Both the position numbers and the translations under genes were made by a program. DNA of 64,000 bases from Suilimivivens sp963638365 (GTDB taxonomy: Bacteria > Bacillota > Clostridia > Lachnospirales > Lachnospiraceae): contig CAVHRK010000025.1 in the NCBI GenBank assembly GCA_963638365.1, positions 1 through 64,000 of the forward strand. Direction: 5' to 3'. Below, piece by piece: positions 25,299-34,810 of the stretch (position 1 is its first letter; the number at the start of each line of letters is the position of its first letter). The notes under the pieces were generated by a model that worked only from the letters and a program-made list of their open reading frames with translations, did not search any database and was not told the origin of the DNA.

Positions 25299-27203
25299 TT
25301 ATTCTGCGGACTGTCCTACTGCTACGCTGTAAACTTCCCATACGCCGGATGCCTCACACTGCATTGTGGTTCCCCATGTGGATACATCGTCACCACAGAT
25401 TGCTGCGATCTGCTCATAAGTTACCTGGCAGGTCTTTCCGTCACATACAGCGGAATCGGATCCGCTTCCATCGTAGTTGCCCTGGCCTACACGGCTCCAG
25501 CCTACGGCTGCTTCATTCATAACTACCCAGAGTTCTCCGTTCTCACTGGTGTAAGAAATGGTTACAACGGATCCGGGTACTAAAGCATCGATCATTTCCT
25601 GAGGCATGGTAAATCCTGCCTGGCTCCAGCCATCTCCGCTTACTGCGGAATCCGGAACCTCTACCAGATTGTTAATCATCTTGAACTCGGATGCGGTTCC
25701 TACACGTACTCCGTAAACTTCCCATGCGCCGGATGCTTCACACTGCATCGTGGTTCCCCATGTGGATACATCGTCACCACAGATTGCTGCGATCTGCTCG
25801 TAAGTAATGTATGCCTTGCTTCCGTCACATACGGCTGCGTCAGATCCGCTTCCATCGTAGTTGCCCTGGCCTACACGGCTCCAGCCTACGGCTGCTTCAT
25901 TCATAACAAGCCAGATTTCTCCGTTTTCACTGCTATAGGTAACTTCTACGGCTGATCCGGGTACTAAGGCATCGATGATTTCCTGAGGCATGGTAAATCC
26001 TGCCTGGCTCCATCCGTCTCCGCTTACTGCAAAATCAGGGAATTCTACGGCATTGGTTAATGCATAAGAAGGAGCTTTCTTACCAACCTTAACAGAATAT
26101 ACTTCCCATGCGCCGGATGCTTCACACTGCATCGTGGTTCCCCATGTAGAAACATCATCGCTGCAAAGAGCTGCAATCTGTTCAAAGGTGATCTGTGCGG
26201 TAGTCTTGCTGTTGTTGATGTATGCAGAATCAGATCCGCTTCCATCGGCATTGCCCTGACCTACTCTCATCCAGCCGGCTGCTGCTTCGTTCATAACTAC
26301 CCACATATCTCCGTTTTCACTGCTGTAGGTGATTTCTACAACGGATCCCGGTACTAATGCATCAAGAATTTCCTGAGGCATGGTGAATCCTGCCTGGCTC
26401 CATCCGTCTCCGCTTACTGCGAAGCCTTCAAACTCTACAACATCGGTAAGTGCGCAGAGGTTGGAACGATCGGATCCGGTATCTGCTGCAACATATTCTG
26501 CAGAAGTATCTGCTGCAAGAACATTTCCGGATGCATCCTTGAAGGTGATGTCTGCAACATACAGGTTCGCAGGGGTAGCACCCTTATCCTTACCGGTATC
26601 ATTCTCTAAGGAAAGTACCAGATAGTTTCCTGCACCAAAGGTTTCTCCGTCAGGAACGGTATAGGAAATGGTCTTCGGGTTTGCGGTTTCCAGATAAACG
26701 CTCCATGCTGCGTTGCTCTTGTTGTTCTTCTCACCGGTAAATCCGTAAATGTTACCTGCTGTAGAATAGAAGGTTCCATCCGGGTTCTCGGTTCCAACGG
26801 TCATCTCTACCGTCTTTAAGTCGGATGCCTTATCGCCAAGAAGGGCATCTGCCTGAATACCAACATAAACTGCTTTCCCGGGAGAAGTTACCTTTAAGGC
26901 CTTTCCTCCGTTGTAATCTTCTACAGAAAATGTGGCATCTCCTGCTGCGGAATTTACGGTTTTGTCATTTCCGACAAAGCCGAATGCTCCGTCTTCAAAG
27001 TCAATGCTGACTTCTGAGGAAGCCTCCTCTGCCGGCTCCTCCTGTGCTGCATCCTCTGTGGATGCATCTGCAGTCTCTTCTGCTTCTGTTGCAGAAGTAC
27101 TGTCTGTCTGTGTTGCTTGCTTACCGCCACATGCCACAAGGCTTAATGCCATGGATGAGGCTAATAATAAAGCGGCAATTTTTTTTGCTTTCAACCTTTT
27201 CAT
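25299..27203 (-). CDS. Surface lipoprotein with three near-identical 128-residue modules
   Basis: 634 residues. A lipoprotein signal (lipobox VACGG, near Cys25) and an acidic, Ala/Glu-rich linker are followed by an N-terminal beta-rich domain (about 55-245) resembling a carbohydrate-binding module, then three tandem modules at about 252-379, 380-507 and 508-634. Each contains GDGWSQAGFTMPQE, a VGQGNxDGSGSD turn and a STWGTTMQCEASGxWEVY end. The repeat period is exactly 384 bp in DNA and identity is high, so it arose by recent duplication. No catalytic motif seen; glycan binding is inferred from architecture and operon position. It lies between the second permease pair and the second solute-binding protein. 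Confidence 0.82.
   Translation of the reverse strand: MKRLKAKKIAALLLASSMALSLVACGGKQATQTDSTSATEAEETADASTEDAAQEEPAEEASSEVSIDFEDGAFGFVGNDKTVNSAAGDATFSVEDYNGGKALKVTSPGKAVYVGIQADALLGDKASDLKTVEMTVGTENPDGTFYSTAGNIYGFTGEKNNKSNAAWSVYLETANPKTISYTVPDGETFGAGNYLVLSLENDTGKDKGATPANLYVADITFKDASGNVLAADTSAEYVAADTGSDRSNLCALTDVVEFEGFAVSGDGWSQAGFTMPQEILDALVPGSVVEITYSSENGDMWVVMNEAAAGWMRVGQGNADGSGSDSAYINNSKTTAQITFEQIAALCSDDVSTWGTTMQCEASGAWEVYSVKVGKKAPSYALTNAVEFPDFAVSGDGWSQAGFTMPQEIIDALVPGSAVEVTYSSENGEIWLVMNEAAVGWSRVGQGNYDGSGSDAAVCDGSKAYITYEQIAAICGDDVSTWGTTMQCEASGAWEVYGVRVGTASEFKMINNLVEVPDSAVSGDGWSQAGFTMPQEMIDALVPGSVVTISYTSENGELWVVMNEAAVGWSRVGQGNYDGSGSDSAVCDGKTCQVTYEQIAAICGDDVSTWGTTMQCEASGVWEVYSVAVGQSAE
25302..26450 (-). 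repeat. Three tandem 384-bp coding repeats
   Basis: The marker cgccggat recurs at 25343, 25727 and 26111, exactly 384 bp apart, and long flanking stretches are nearly unchanged, for example the segment encoding DDVSTWGTTMQCEASG. This gives three in-frame 128-residue modules in the lipoprotein gene. Confidence 0.9.
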
Positions 27204-27233
27204 CCTCCTTTTAGTTGAATTCTTCGCGCGTGT

Positions 27234-28241
27234 TTATCCTACGATACCACTACGCTCTACTCCTTCTATAAAGTATTTTTGCAGCGCAACATAAATAATG
27301 ATGACTGGAATCATAACAAGTACGACACCGGCGTCTAAGAACAACTCCTGAATCTTGGGATCGTAAATCTTCTCCACATTCGAAATCGTTGCCTGGATCG
27401 TCGAAATCTTCTTACTGATTACAATGTTATCGCTGATCAAAAATAACTTCGCATAAAAAGTATCATTGTACTGCCATACCATAGAGAAAATCGCTACGGT
27501 AATTACAGAGGGAATTGCATTTACCAGCATGATACGGAAATAAGTATACCATGTACCCGCTCCATCCACAAATGCCGCTTCTTCGATTTCCTTCGGAAGC
27601 CCGCGGAAGAACTGGTTAAAGATGTAAATGTAAAGCCCGGAACGAAGGCCACAGCCGAACAATGTCAGAATGTACATTGGTACGGGTGTTGATAAGAGGT
27701 TGGCAGCAGACCCCGTCGTTGCCTTTATGATTCCAAAGATATCAAATTTCGCAAAGGTCATGTACAGCGGAAGCATGATGGTGTGTGTCGGGATAACAAT
27801 CATGATGACAACACAGCCGAATAACAGCTTCTTGAACGGGAACTGATATCTTGCAAATCCGTAACCGACCATGGAACAGACAAATACCTGTAACAGCATC
27901 AGCGTAAGGGAATACAGTAAAGACGCTGTAACGGTCTTTCCGTAGGACATATACTTGATCGCCATTTTATAGCGCTCTAAGGTAGGCTCCTGCGGAATCA
28001 GATAAACCATGGTGTTGTAATAATCGGAATCCGAGAAAAAGGAACTGCTGATAATTCCAATTACGGGTCCTAAGATCACGTAACAGATTCCAACAAGGAT
28101 AACCGTCTTAAACAACGCAATGATAAACTTCTTGATATTCGATGCCCAGCGCTTGCGGTCATTGGCAAACTGGGTGTCGTTTTTCAGGTTTTCATACTGC
28201 TCTTTTAAGACTGACAATGATTGATTTTTCACCTTATCCAT
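27234..28241 (-). CDS. Sugar ABC transporter permease, MalG type (system 2)
   Basis: 335 residues, about six membrane helices plus an unusually long cytoplasmic N-terminus (about 35 residues before the first helix). The EAA loop near residue 219 (EEAAFVDGAGTWYTYFRIMLVN) is the contact site for the ATPase. Pairs with the permease at 28257. No ATPase gene accompanies it. Confidence 0.92.
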   Translation of the reverse strand: MDKVKNQSLSVLKEQYENLKNDTQFANDRKRWASNIKKFIIALFKTVILVGICYVILGPVIGIISSSFFSDSDYYNTMVYLIPQEPTLERYKMAIKYMSYGKTVTASLLYSLTLMLLQVFVCSMVGYGFARYQFPFKKLLFGCVVIMIVIPTHTIMLPLYMTFAKFDIFGIIKATTGSAANLLSTPVPMYILTLFGCGLRSGLYIYIFNQFFRGLPKEIEEAAFVDGAGTWYTYFRIMLVNAIPSVITVAIFSMVWQYNDTFYAKLFLISDNIVISKKISTIQATISNVEKIYDPKIQELFLDAGVVLVMIPVIIIYVALQKYFIEGVERSGIVG

Positions 28242-28256
28242 TCTTTTTCTCCTTTC

Positions 28257-29177
28257 CTAGTTATAGTAGAACGTTCGTTTTTGTATGAACCTGCACACAA
28301 GTATCAGGATCAGGCAGGTCACCACCGTGGACACTAAACTCATGACTGAGCTCAGTCCGTAGTTATTATCCGTAAATGCGGTCTTGTATGCCAGATCAAC
28401 AACATCGGACTCTGCGAAGCTGTCTACCACGGTATACACCACATTCGTAATGATGTGGGGAAGTACCATCGGGAAGGTTACCTTCCAGAAGGTTTCGTAG
28501 GTGGTTGCACCTTCGATCTTCGCCACCTCGTACATGGAGCCCGGAATCGACTGTAATGCTGCGATGAAAATAATGATCTGCACACCGGATGCATTGATGA
28601 TATCGCTGATCCGGTTTACCGCGCCGGAAATATATTCAATGACAATGACCGGCATTCCCAGATCTCCGAACATCTGGAAGTAATATTCAAGGCCTACGCC
28701 CGATCCGCTTACTGCTTCTGCCAGGTCTGCGCTGGCGTTGCTGATACCGCCGCTCATCATGGTTCTTGCAAGGTCCATGGCATCCATAATCGCTCCGGAA
28801 TTCAGGATTACCGGAAGGAAGAAGATCGCACGTACCAGAGTTCTTCCTTTGAACTTCTTGTTCAGCAAAATTGCCATGAACAAACTGAAAAAGGTAATCA
28901 GCGGTACATCAATCAGCATGTTTCCCACGGAGGTGGTGAGCACCTGTTTAAAGGTTCCATGTACCCGGAACGCATAAATGAAATTCTGCAGTCCGACAAA
29001 CTTTAAAGTGTATCCACCACCGGGATTTACCGTAAGCTCCGATAGGGAAAACTGGATTGACATAAACAAGCTTCTTGCATAGAAGCAGATAAATCCAATG
29101 AGCCATGGCAGAATGAACAGGTAGCCGTTAATGCTCCGCTTTGTGGTGAGGGATAACTTTTTTCTTTTCTTATTCAT
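28257..29177 (-). CDS. Sugar ABC transporter permease, MalF type (system 2)
   Basis: 306 residues with six membrane helices. The EAA-type loop near residue 222 (AKIEGATTYETFWKVTFPM) is present. A loop of about residues 138-195 is rich in Ser and Gly and is longer than usual. It overlaps the DUF5696 gene stop by one base and is followed by the MalG-type partner after 15 bases. Confidence 0.92.
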   Translation of the reverse strand: MNKKRKKLSLTTKRSINGYLFILPWLIGFICFYARSLFMSIQFSLSELTVNPGGGYTLKFVGLQNFIYAFRVHGTFKQVLTTSVGNMLIDVPLITFFSLFMAILLNKKFKGRTLVRAIFFLPVILNSGAIMDAMDLARTMMSGGISNASADLAEAVSGSGVGLEYYFQMFGDLGMPVIVIEYISGAVNRISDIINASGVQIIIFIAALQSIPGSMYEVAKIEGATTYETFWKVTFPMVLPHIITNVVYTVVDSFAESDVVDLAYKTAFTDNNYGLSSVMSLVSTVVTCLILILVCRFIQKRTFYYN

Positions 29178-31753
29178 TATTTCGCCCCTCCTGTCACATA
29201 GCTTTTCGCCGGTATCTTAACACCGTTCACACTGACTTCTTTGCTGCTCTTATTAATTGTAATCGTTACACCGTTACTGTAGGTTACCACTCTTACTCCA
29301 TCGCCTAAGATCTGATGATCCACAATGGCTGCCCCGCTCACCGGTGCCAGAGCTTCGTCCACCTCGTTATAAATCGAAACGGCATCGTCCTTCCAGTTCT
29401 CATAAGTGGTTGCATAGAACCGGTTCACAGCCGTGTTCTTCATTTCATTGGCCTCCTTATAGGTAAACATGAAATGCGGGCTCGCTCCTGCTTCCACAAG
29501 TTCCAGAATGAGATCACTCCGGTCATAGGTATCGCTTAAGTTAATCGCACTGCCGGAATAATCAATGTAGCCGTGGATCAGCATTTCATAAAACGGAACC
29601 GTTTCATCCACAATATAGTAATCGTTATCTGTAAGCGGTGCATTGATAATATCATCGGCATATGCAAAGGAATAATCATTTCCGTTATTGACCATCAGGT
29701 TCTTACCGGTGCTTTCGAGATTCTTAAATTCTGCATCGACCACATCCAGTGCCTGTTCCCGGTTGATGACATTGGTTCTCTTCTTATCCGAATGAAGCTC
29801 ATTTCCCAAGTCTCTTAAGGAGATTCCGTCAATATCATATTTGTTGATCTTATTGGCAAACTTCTCTGCGTAACGGACCATAAATTTCGGAGAAACCAGA
29901 TAATAATGATTCTCTTCATAACCAAGTCCGGAGGTCTGACGGAGGGTTGCCGGATTGACCAGACCAAACTCTGCCACATAACCGCCGCCGTAATAACGGG
30001 AGGTTTCGTTGGTGGAAGAATACCGTTTGCTGATCGTCGTCACCTTCTGGATCGCAACATCGGCATAAAAGCTTCCGCCGTTTGCCGTTACCGTTGCGCT
30101 TAAGTCCTCAAGTCCGGATTTTCCACCGAGCTTTAACGGTACCTTGACCTTATCCGGGACATCGGCATAATAGCCGCCGTTCATCCAGCCCTGGAAGTTC
30201 ATTACCTGATTGCTGATGCCGTTTTCCTTAAGATCATTGGAAATTTCTTCGGCTTCATCAAAGGTGGTCATCGCATATAATCCATTGTATTTCGTTCCAA
30301 GGAAGTGCTTATACATATCCACACCGCCTAACACATCATAATAAAACTTGATGTGGCCCTCTTCTTCCTGCGGAGTCAGAACTCCTTCACTGACCAGCCG
30401 TTCCCTGTAATAGTTGGCAGCTCCCACATAGCCGTTATTCTCTTCGGTGAGTAAGGTATACTTCACACAGAGATTGGAATCGTAGAAGTTCTTTTCCACA
30501 ATCGGAAGATCGGCTTCGTTACCGGTTGTACCGAACATGGACAGCTTATCGTTACCACGCAGGGTAAAGGTCGGATATACATAGTTATAATCGTTAATCT
30601 TACCGGATACTCCTGCGGACAGATAGCACAGTGACGCACCATCTTCTACAGTTGCAAAGATCCCGCTCTTCTCACGGAAGATACCAAACAGGGAAAGCTT
30701 TGCATTCTCGGAGTTTTCCATAACAACATACTCTGCTGCTAACGGATCAATTCCGTAAATATACTCGGAATAGTTTGCTGCCGTGCTCTTGCCGTTGTTG
30801 AAGTAAATGAGGGATCCCGAGCCGTTCGGCACCAGCATGTAGCCGTCCTCATCGGTTCCTGCGCTTCCTAAGTAACGCAGCATCTGGATACGGAAGATCG
30901 TACCGCCTCCGTTTTCCTCGACTCCCTTCATGGGGATGGATACTTCCACGCCATCCTCACTAAGCCGGTACTCCAACGGAATCAGGAAGGAAATCGGCAT
31001 AACACCTTCCACTCCGGAGTTTTCCATTTCACGCATATAATCGGCTGTGGTAAAGCCTGCATTTTCAAAGTACTTATTCAGCTTACGAAGCTGGGATTTT
31101 CCTTTTACCGTGGATTCGAGCATTTCCATGTAGCCGTCTGCTACCGTGCTTTCCACGAATTTCTTTCCTACGAACTTCGCTTCATCTGCGGGAAGCTGAT
31201 CCATCACCTGCTGCAGAGTCTCTGCACTGATGTACTGCGGCACAATACCGGTCGCACTCGAAAGATCTCCGATGGTATAAAGGAAACGGACTCCGTTGTC
31301 AATCTTTTCTACGGAAAGCTGCTCTTTTGCTACGCAATAGCTGTAGGAATCGTAGGTTCCCTGTGTTCTTGAGGTATTAAAGTAATCCACAATCAACTGG
31401 GATTTCATATAGTTTAGGTTCGTCTCATTGGCAATGCTGTCTTCTTCGGCATTTACGGGATTGGAGTAAACCGTTTCCCCGTTACGCTTGTCATAGAAAG
31501 CAACTTCACCGTCTGTTTCATTGATGTACAGCTTCAGATTATTGTTCTCGGCAGCCAGTACCATGCCATCCACATCACTGCTGCTTTCCTTGATGGGCGT
31601 AAACTCACTGCCCTCTTCATAATCATAGGAGCTGACGTAATCCTCGTACTTGTTATAAGAATAAAAATGTACAAAGAAGTAAACAACCCAGATCACAACG
31701 ATAAGAAGGATGAGACCTAAAATGCCGTACAATAATTTTTTACTTTTCTGCAT
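29177..31753 (-). CDS. DUF5696-family membrane-anchored protein, glycosidase-like fold suspected
   Basis: 858 residues. One N-terminal membrane helix (about 8-30) anchors a large outer domain. Residues of about 30-380 are beta-rich; from about 480 the pattern of beta-alpha units (IDGISLRDLGNELHSD, MVNNGNDYSFAYADDIINAPL) resembles a TIM-barrel glycosidase, and the C-terminus ends with a VVTYSNGVTITINKS..VNGVKIPAKSY module like those that close GH-type barrels. Family is usually listed as DUF5696 with no assigned activity. It sits between the two importers, so a role in processing or presenting the glycan at the cell surface is plausible but unproven. Confidence 0.75.
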   Translation of the reverse strand: MQKSKKLLYGILGLILLIVVIWVVYFFVHFYSYNKYEDYVSSYDYEEGSEFTPIKESSSDVDGMVLAAENNNLKLYINETDGEVAFYDKRNGETVYSNPVNAEEDSIANETNLNYMKSQLIVDYFNTSRTQGTYDSYSYCVAKEQLSVEKIDNGVRFLYTIGDLSSATGIVPQYISAETLQQVMDQLPADEAKFVGKKFVESTVADGYMEMLESTVKGKSQLRKLNKYFENAGFTTADYMREMENSGVEGVMPISFLIPLEYRLSEDGVEVSIPMKGVEENGGGTIFRIQMLRYLGSAGTDEDGYMLVPNGSGSLIYFNNGKSTAANYSEYIYGIDPLAAEYVVMENSENAKLSLFGIFREKSGIFATVEDGASLCYLSAGVSGKINDYNYVYPTFTLRGNDKLSMFGTTGNEADLPIVEKNFYDSNLCVKYTLLTEENNGYVGAANYYRERLVSEGVLTPQEEEGHIKFYYDVLGGVDMYKHFLGTKYNGLYAMTTFDEAEEISNDLKENGISNQVMNFQGWMNGGYYADVPDKVKVPLKLGGKSGLEDLSATVTANGGSFYADVAIQKVTTISKRYSSTNETSRYYGGGYVAEFGLVNPATLRQTSGLGYEENHYYLVSPKFMVRYAEKFANKINKYDIDGISLRDLGNELHSDKKRTNVINREQALDVVDAEFKNLESTGKNLMVNNGNDYSFAYADDIINAPLTDNDYYIVDETVPFYEMLIHGYIDYSGSAINLSDTYDRSDLILELVEAGASPHFMFTYKEANEMKNTAVNRFYATTYENWKDDAVSIYNEVDEALAPVSGAAIVDHQILGDGVRVVTYSNGVTITINKSSKEVSVNGVKIPAKSYVTGGAK

Positions 31754-31765
31754 GTTCTCCCCCTC

Positions 31766-32398
31766 CTAGACTCTGTAAATCAGTTCCTGATAGATGCTGT
31801 AGAAGAAGTTGTATACCTGGCTGATGAGGTCTGCGAACAACAGCACTACGAAAATGATAATAAACATCGCAACAAATGTCAGGAATATGGTGATCAGTGT
31901 TTTACCCAACGTGTAATTATGTACCTGCATGATTCCGATCAGAATCATGAATAAGCCATAGGCAATTCCGATTCCCAGAATCATGAAGTAAAATGCTTCT
32001 TCATTCTGTGCCACAGCCTGGCTGACTATGGTTGCCAGATTGTAACCAAAAATCAGAGGAATCATGGCATAACCAACCGCTATGGAAATATCCTTAAGCC
32101 GCCCCTCTCCTTCCATCAGACAGGTGATGGACCAGTTGGAAATACAGAACAGGAGGTAAAGCAATAAGACCGCTACCAGTTCCGTTAATGCACTGACATC
32201 GAGCGGATCCACGTCATTCACAATGAAGCTTGCCTGAATCCGGTTGATGGAAAAGCTTAGGGAAAACAGGATGACCAGTAAAATGGCGATCGGAACGCTT
32301 CCCCGTTCCCTGTGGCGGATTTCATAATATCCGTCCGAAGGATGACTTACGGTATAGAACGCATATTTCCATTTGTCCTTGGAGAATAACTGTTTCAT
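31766..32398 (-). CDS. Yip1-like polytopic membrane protein
   Basis: 210 residues with five hydrophobic segments after a soluble start of about 30 residues (KWKYAFYTVSHPSDGYYEIRHRERGS). The topology and the short YEI.H motif match Yip1-domain proteins that occur next to NHL and DUF5696 genes in Firmicute sugar clusters. Function is unknown. The start overlaps the stop of the NHL gene by one base, which implies co-translation. Confidence 0.65.
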   Translation of the reverse strand: MKQLFSKDKWKYAFYTVSHPSDGYYEIRHRERGSVPIAILLVILFSLSFSINRIQASFIVNDVDPLDVSALTELVAVLLLYLLFCISNWSITCLMEGEGRLKDISIAVGYAMIPLIFGYNLATIVSQAVAQNEEAFYFMILGIGIAYGLFMILIGIMQVHNYTLGKTLITIFLTFVAMFIIIFVVLLFADLISQVYNFFYSIYQELIYRV

Positions 32399-33900
32399 CA
32401 GGTAAGCCCTCCTTCCTGTTTTGCTTTCTTCTGTGCCCGGTAGGCTTTGATTTTCTTTTTCAGGAAATATTTATAAACAATTCCGAATACAACGAGTATT
32501 CCGAGAATGGTCATAAACACATTCATGTTCTCGGTAAGGATCTCATTCCGGTAACGCTTCCATGCCACGGAATAATATTTCCGGTTCATACCAAGCTCTA
32601 AGTATTTCATCGCGGTTTTATTCTCGCCTGCGGTCAGGTAAGCCTTGCCGATACCGCTGTTTGCAAGCTCATTGTTCTCATCGAGTTTTAATACCTGTTG
32701 CCAGATGTCAATCGCCTGTGTTTCATCTCCGTCGTATCGTAAGCCCACGGCTTCATTGATGAGGCTTCCGTACTTCGTTGCAGAAAACTTCATGATCGCT
32801 CCGTAATAGGAATCGAGAACAATCAGCTCATCATCCACCATTTCAATGGCAACCGGTGTTGTGAAGGTTCCCTCCTGTGTTCCAAGTCCTCCGAAGATAT
32901 ACAGAAGATTTCCTTCCTTATCGTAGGTAAAGACTCTGCCACGCTTACGGTCTAACAGGGAATAAATTCCCTTATCCCGGTAAACCACATCGGTAATTTC
33001 ACTGGGTCCTCCATATTTTCCATTCGAGATCACCCAGAGGTCACCGCCGACATTTTCGTTTTCACCCTTCTGGATGACATCCTTACCCTGGGGATTCAGT
33101 CTTCTTACGGCCTGCGTTCCTTCCGAGTCAATGTTGGTTGCGTAGATGAATCCGCCCGGATCCACATCCATACCGGTAAACTCGGTCGGAATGTAAAGCT
33201 GCTGTTTGGAACGCTCTTCCTTGGTTGCGATCTTTCTCCAGAATTTTTCCCAGAGTGTAATCTTAACTTCGATTGTTCCGTAATATCCGGTAAAGCTTCC
33301 ATCGCTTTCGAAAAGAAGAATTCCTTCGAATGCATTCCTGGAAATAACGTAAACACGGTCTGCGTAATCCACCGTTACCTTAATCGGGATAAAATCAAAT
33401 CCTTCTTCCAGAATTTCGGACTGCGGATTATCAATGATCTTGATAAACTCTCCTTCCGGAGTAAGAACTACGATTCTCTTGTGCATGGAATCTGCTACAT
33501 AAAGCGCTCCGCTTTCGGAAACACATACACCGTAAGGCTGGTCGAAACCGTCCTCCTTTCCATCATTGGAAAAGTGGTCAATGATCCGGACGGTCTGTGT
33601 CATTTCGTGATTCAGGACAACGATCCGGTTGTTCTTCGTATCTGCCACATACACCTCTCCATCGGGTGCCACGCACAAATCCTGCGGCTCCACGAAATTC
33701 GTGGTTCCCACATTCTGTCCGGTCACGGAACCGTTCGGGACATAGGCTGCCGGTGTCTCAACGACATATTCACGGTAATTGTAATTATAGGTATCATACG
33801 GAAGTTCATCCGCATAAGCATTCACGGAAACTCCGGTTGCTGCTACCACTACTGCACCAAGGAGAGCGGCTGTTCTTTTTATGATTGTTGTTTTCTTCAT
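32398..33900 (-). CDS. Secreted NHL-repeat/TPR protein with C-terminal membrane anchor
   Basis: 500 residues. Signal peptide (residues 1-30), then NHL-type beta-propeller repeats over about 60-380 (EPQDLCVAPDGEVYVADTKN and FDQPYGVCVSESGALYVADS are two clear copies), a TPR-like pair over about 385-440 (AIDIWQQVLKLDENNELANSGIGKAYLTAGENKTA), and a membrane helix at about 455-475 with a basic tail. The propeller is therefore held outside the membrane near the importer. Such domains mediate protein contacts; no enzyme motif seen. Neighbours are the Yip1-like and DUF5696 genes, and the three probably act together. Confidence 0.82.
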   Translation of the reverse strand: MKKTTIIKRTAALLGAVVVAATGVSVNAYADELPYDTYNYNYREYVVETPAAYVPNGSVTGQNVGTTNFVEPQDLCVAPDGEVYVADTKNNRIVVLNHEMTQTVRIIDHFSNDGKEDGFDQPYGVCVSESGALYVADSMHKRIVVLTPEGEFIKIIDNPQSEILEEGFDFIPIKVTVDYADRVYVISRNAFEGILLFESDGSFTGYYGTIEVKITLWEKFWRKIATKEERSKQQLYIPTEFTGMDVDPGGFIYATNIDSEGTQAVRRLNPQGKDVIQKGENENVGGDLWVISNGKYGGPSEITDVVYRDKGIYSLLDRKRGRVFTYDKEGNLLYIFGGLGTQEGTFTTPVAIEMVDDELIVLDSYYGAIMKFSATKYGSLINEAVGLRYDGDETQAIDIWQQVLKLDENNELANSGIGKAYLTAGENKTAMKYLELGMNRKYYSVAWKRYRNEILTENMNVFMTILGILVVFGIVYKYFLKKKIKAYRAQKKAKQEGGLT

Positions 33901-33916
33901 CTCGCCCCTCCTTACA

Positions 33917-34810
33917 TCAGTCTTTCATACCGGACGTTGTCATGGTTTCAAGGACATTACTCTGACACGCCAGGAAGAAGATAATCGGTACTGCCGCCAC
34001 AACAAAGGTAACGGCCGCTGCTGCACCGGCTCTCGCCGTACCGCCTGCTGCGATCTGCTGCAGTGCAAACTGTAACGGCTTTAACTGCTCATCACGCAAA
34101 AACATGCTTCCGGTATTGCCCCACATCTGCTGGAACTGGAAGATGGCCAGTGTCAGCCATGCAGGCTTTACATTCGGCATAACAATCTTCCAGAATACCT
34201 GATATTCGGAAGCGCCATCGAGTCTCGCCGATTCCATAAGGGAGGTCGGAAGCTGCTCCATAAACTGCTTCATCAGATAAAGTCCCATACCATAGGAGCA
34301 CGCAGGGAGGATCAATGCCAGATAATTGTTATTGATGCCGAGCCAGCTGATAATCATATAGTTCGGAATCTGGGTAACCGTCCAGGAAAACATCATGGAT
34401 AAGACAACCATGTTAAACAAAAGCTTCTTTCCCGGAAACTCATGCTTGGCAAGCGGATAAGCGGCCAGGGATGCTAAAATGACATGCCCCACGGTTCCGA
34501 ATCCGGTAATGATAATCGTGTTTAAGATATATCTGGAAAACGGCACCCAGGAATCACTCATAATTGAGAACAGATCCGTAAAGTTTTCCAGTGTAGGGTT
34601 CCTCACGAAAATCTTCGGTGGGAACTGATAAATTTCATCGAGCGGTTTTAAGCAGTTATTGATAATCATGACAAGCGGCAGTGCCATAAACACACCACAG
34701 ATTGCCATCACAAAGAATAACAGGCTGTTTCCCGCCATGGAACGGTTTAATTTCTTCTGTCTGGGTTTGAAGAATCGATACTTTTTCTTTTTCATATAAT
34801 CTTTTGCCAT
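33917..34810 (-). CDS. Sugar ABC transporter permease, MalG type (system 1)
   Basis: 297 residues, about six membrane helices. EAA loop near residue 196 (MESARLDGASEYQVFWKIVMPN). The last helix region is rich in Ala and Val. It starts one base after the MalF-type stop, and a 16-base gap separates it from the NHL gene. Works with the 1004-residue binding protein upstream. Confidence 0.92.
   Translation of the reverse strand: MAKDYMKKKKYRFFKPRQKKLNRSMAGNSLLFFVMAICGVFMALPLVMIINNCLKPLDEIYQFPPKIFVRNPTLENFTDLFSIMSDSWVPFSRYILNTIIITGFGTVGHVILASLAAYPLAKHEFPGKKLLFNMVVLSMMFSWTVTQIPNYMIISWLGINNNYLALILPACSYGMGLYLMKQFMEQLPTSLMESARLDGASEYQVFWKIVMPNVKPAWLTLAIFQFQQMWGNTGSMFLRDEQLKPLQFALQQIAAGGTARAGAAAAVTFVVAAVPIIFFLACQSNVLETMTTSGMKD

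Noticed and set aside
25302..26450. CRISPR-like or mobile repeat
   Set aside because: The 384-bp repeats are in frame and encode protein modules, with no spacers.
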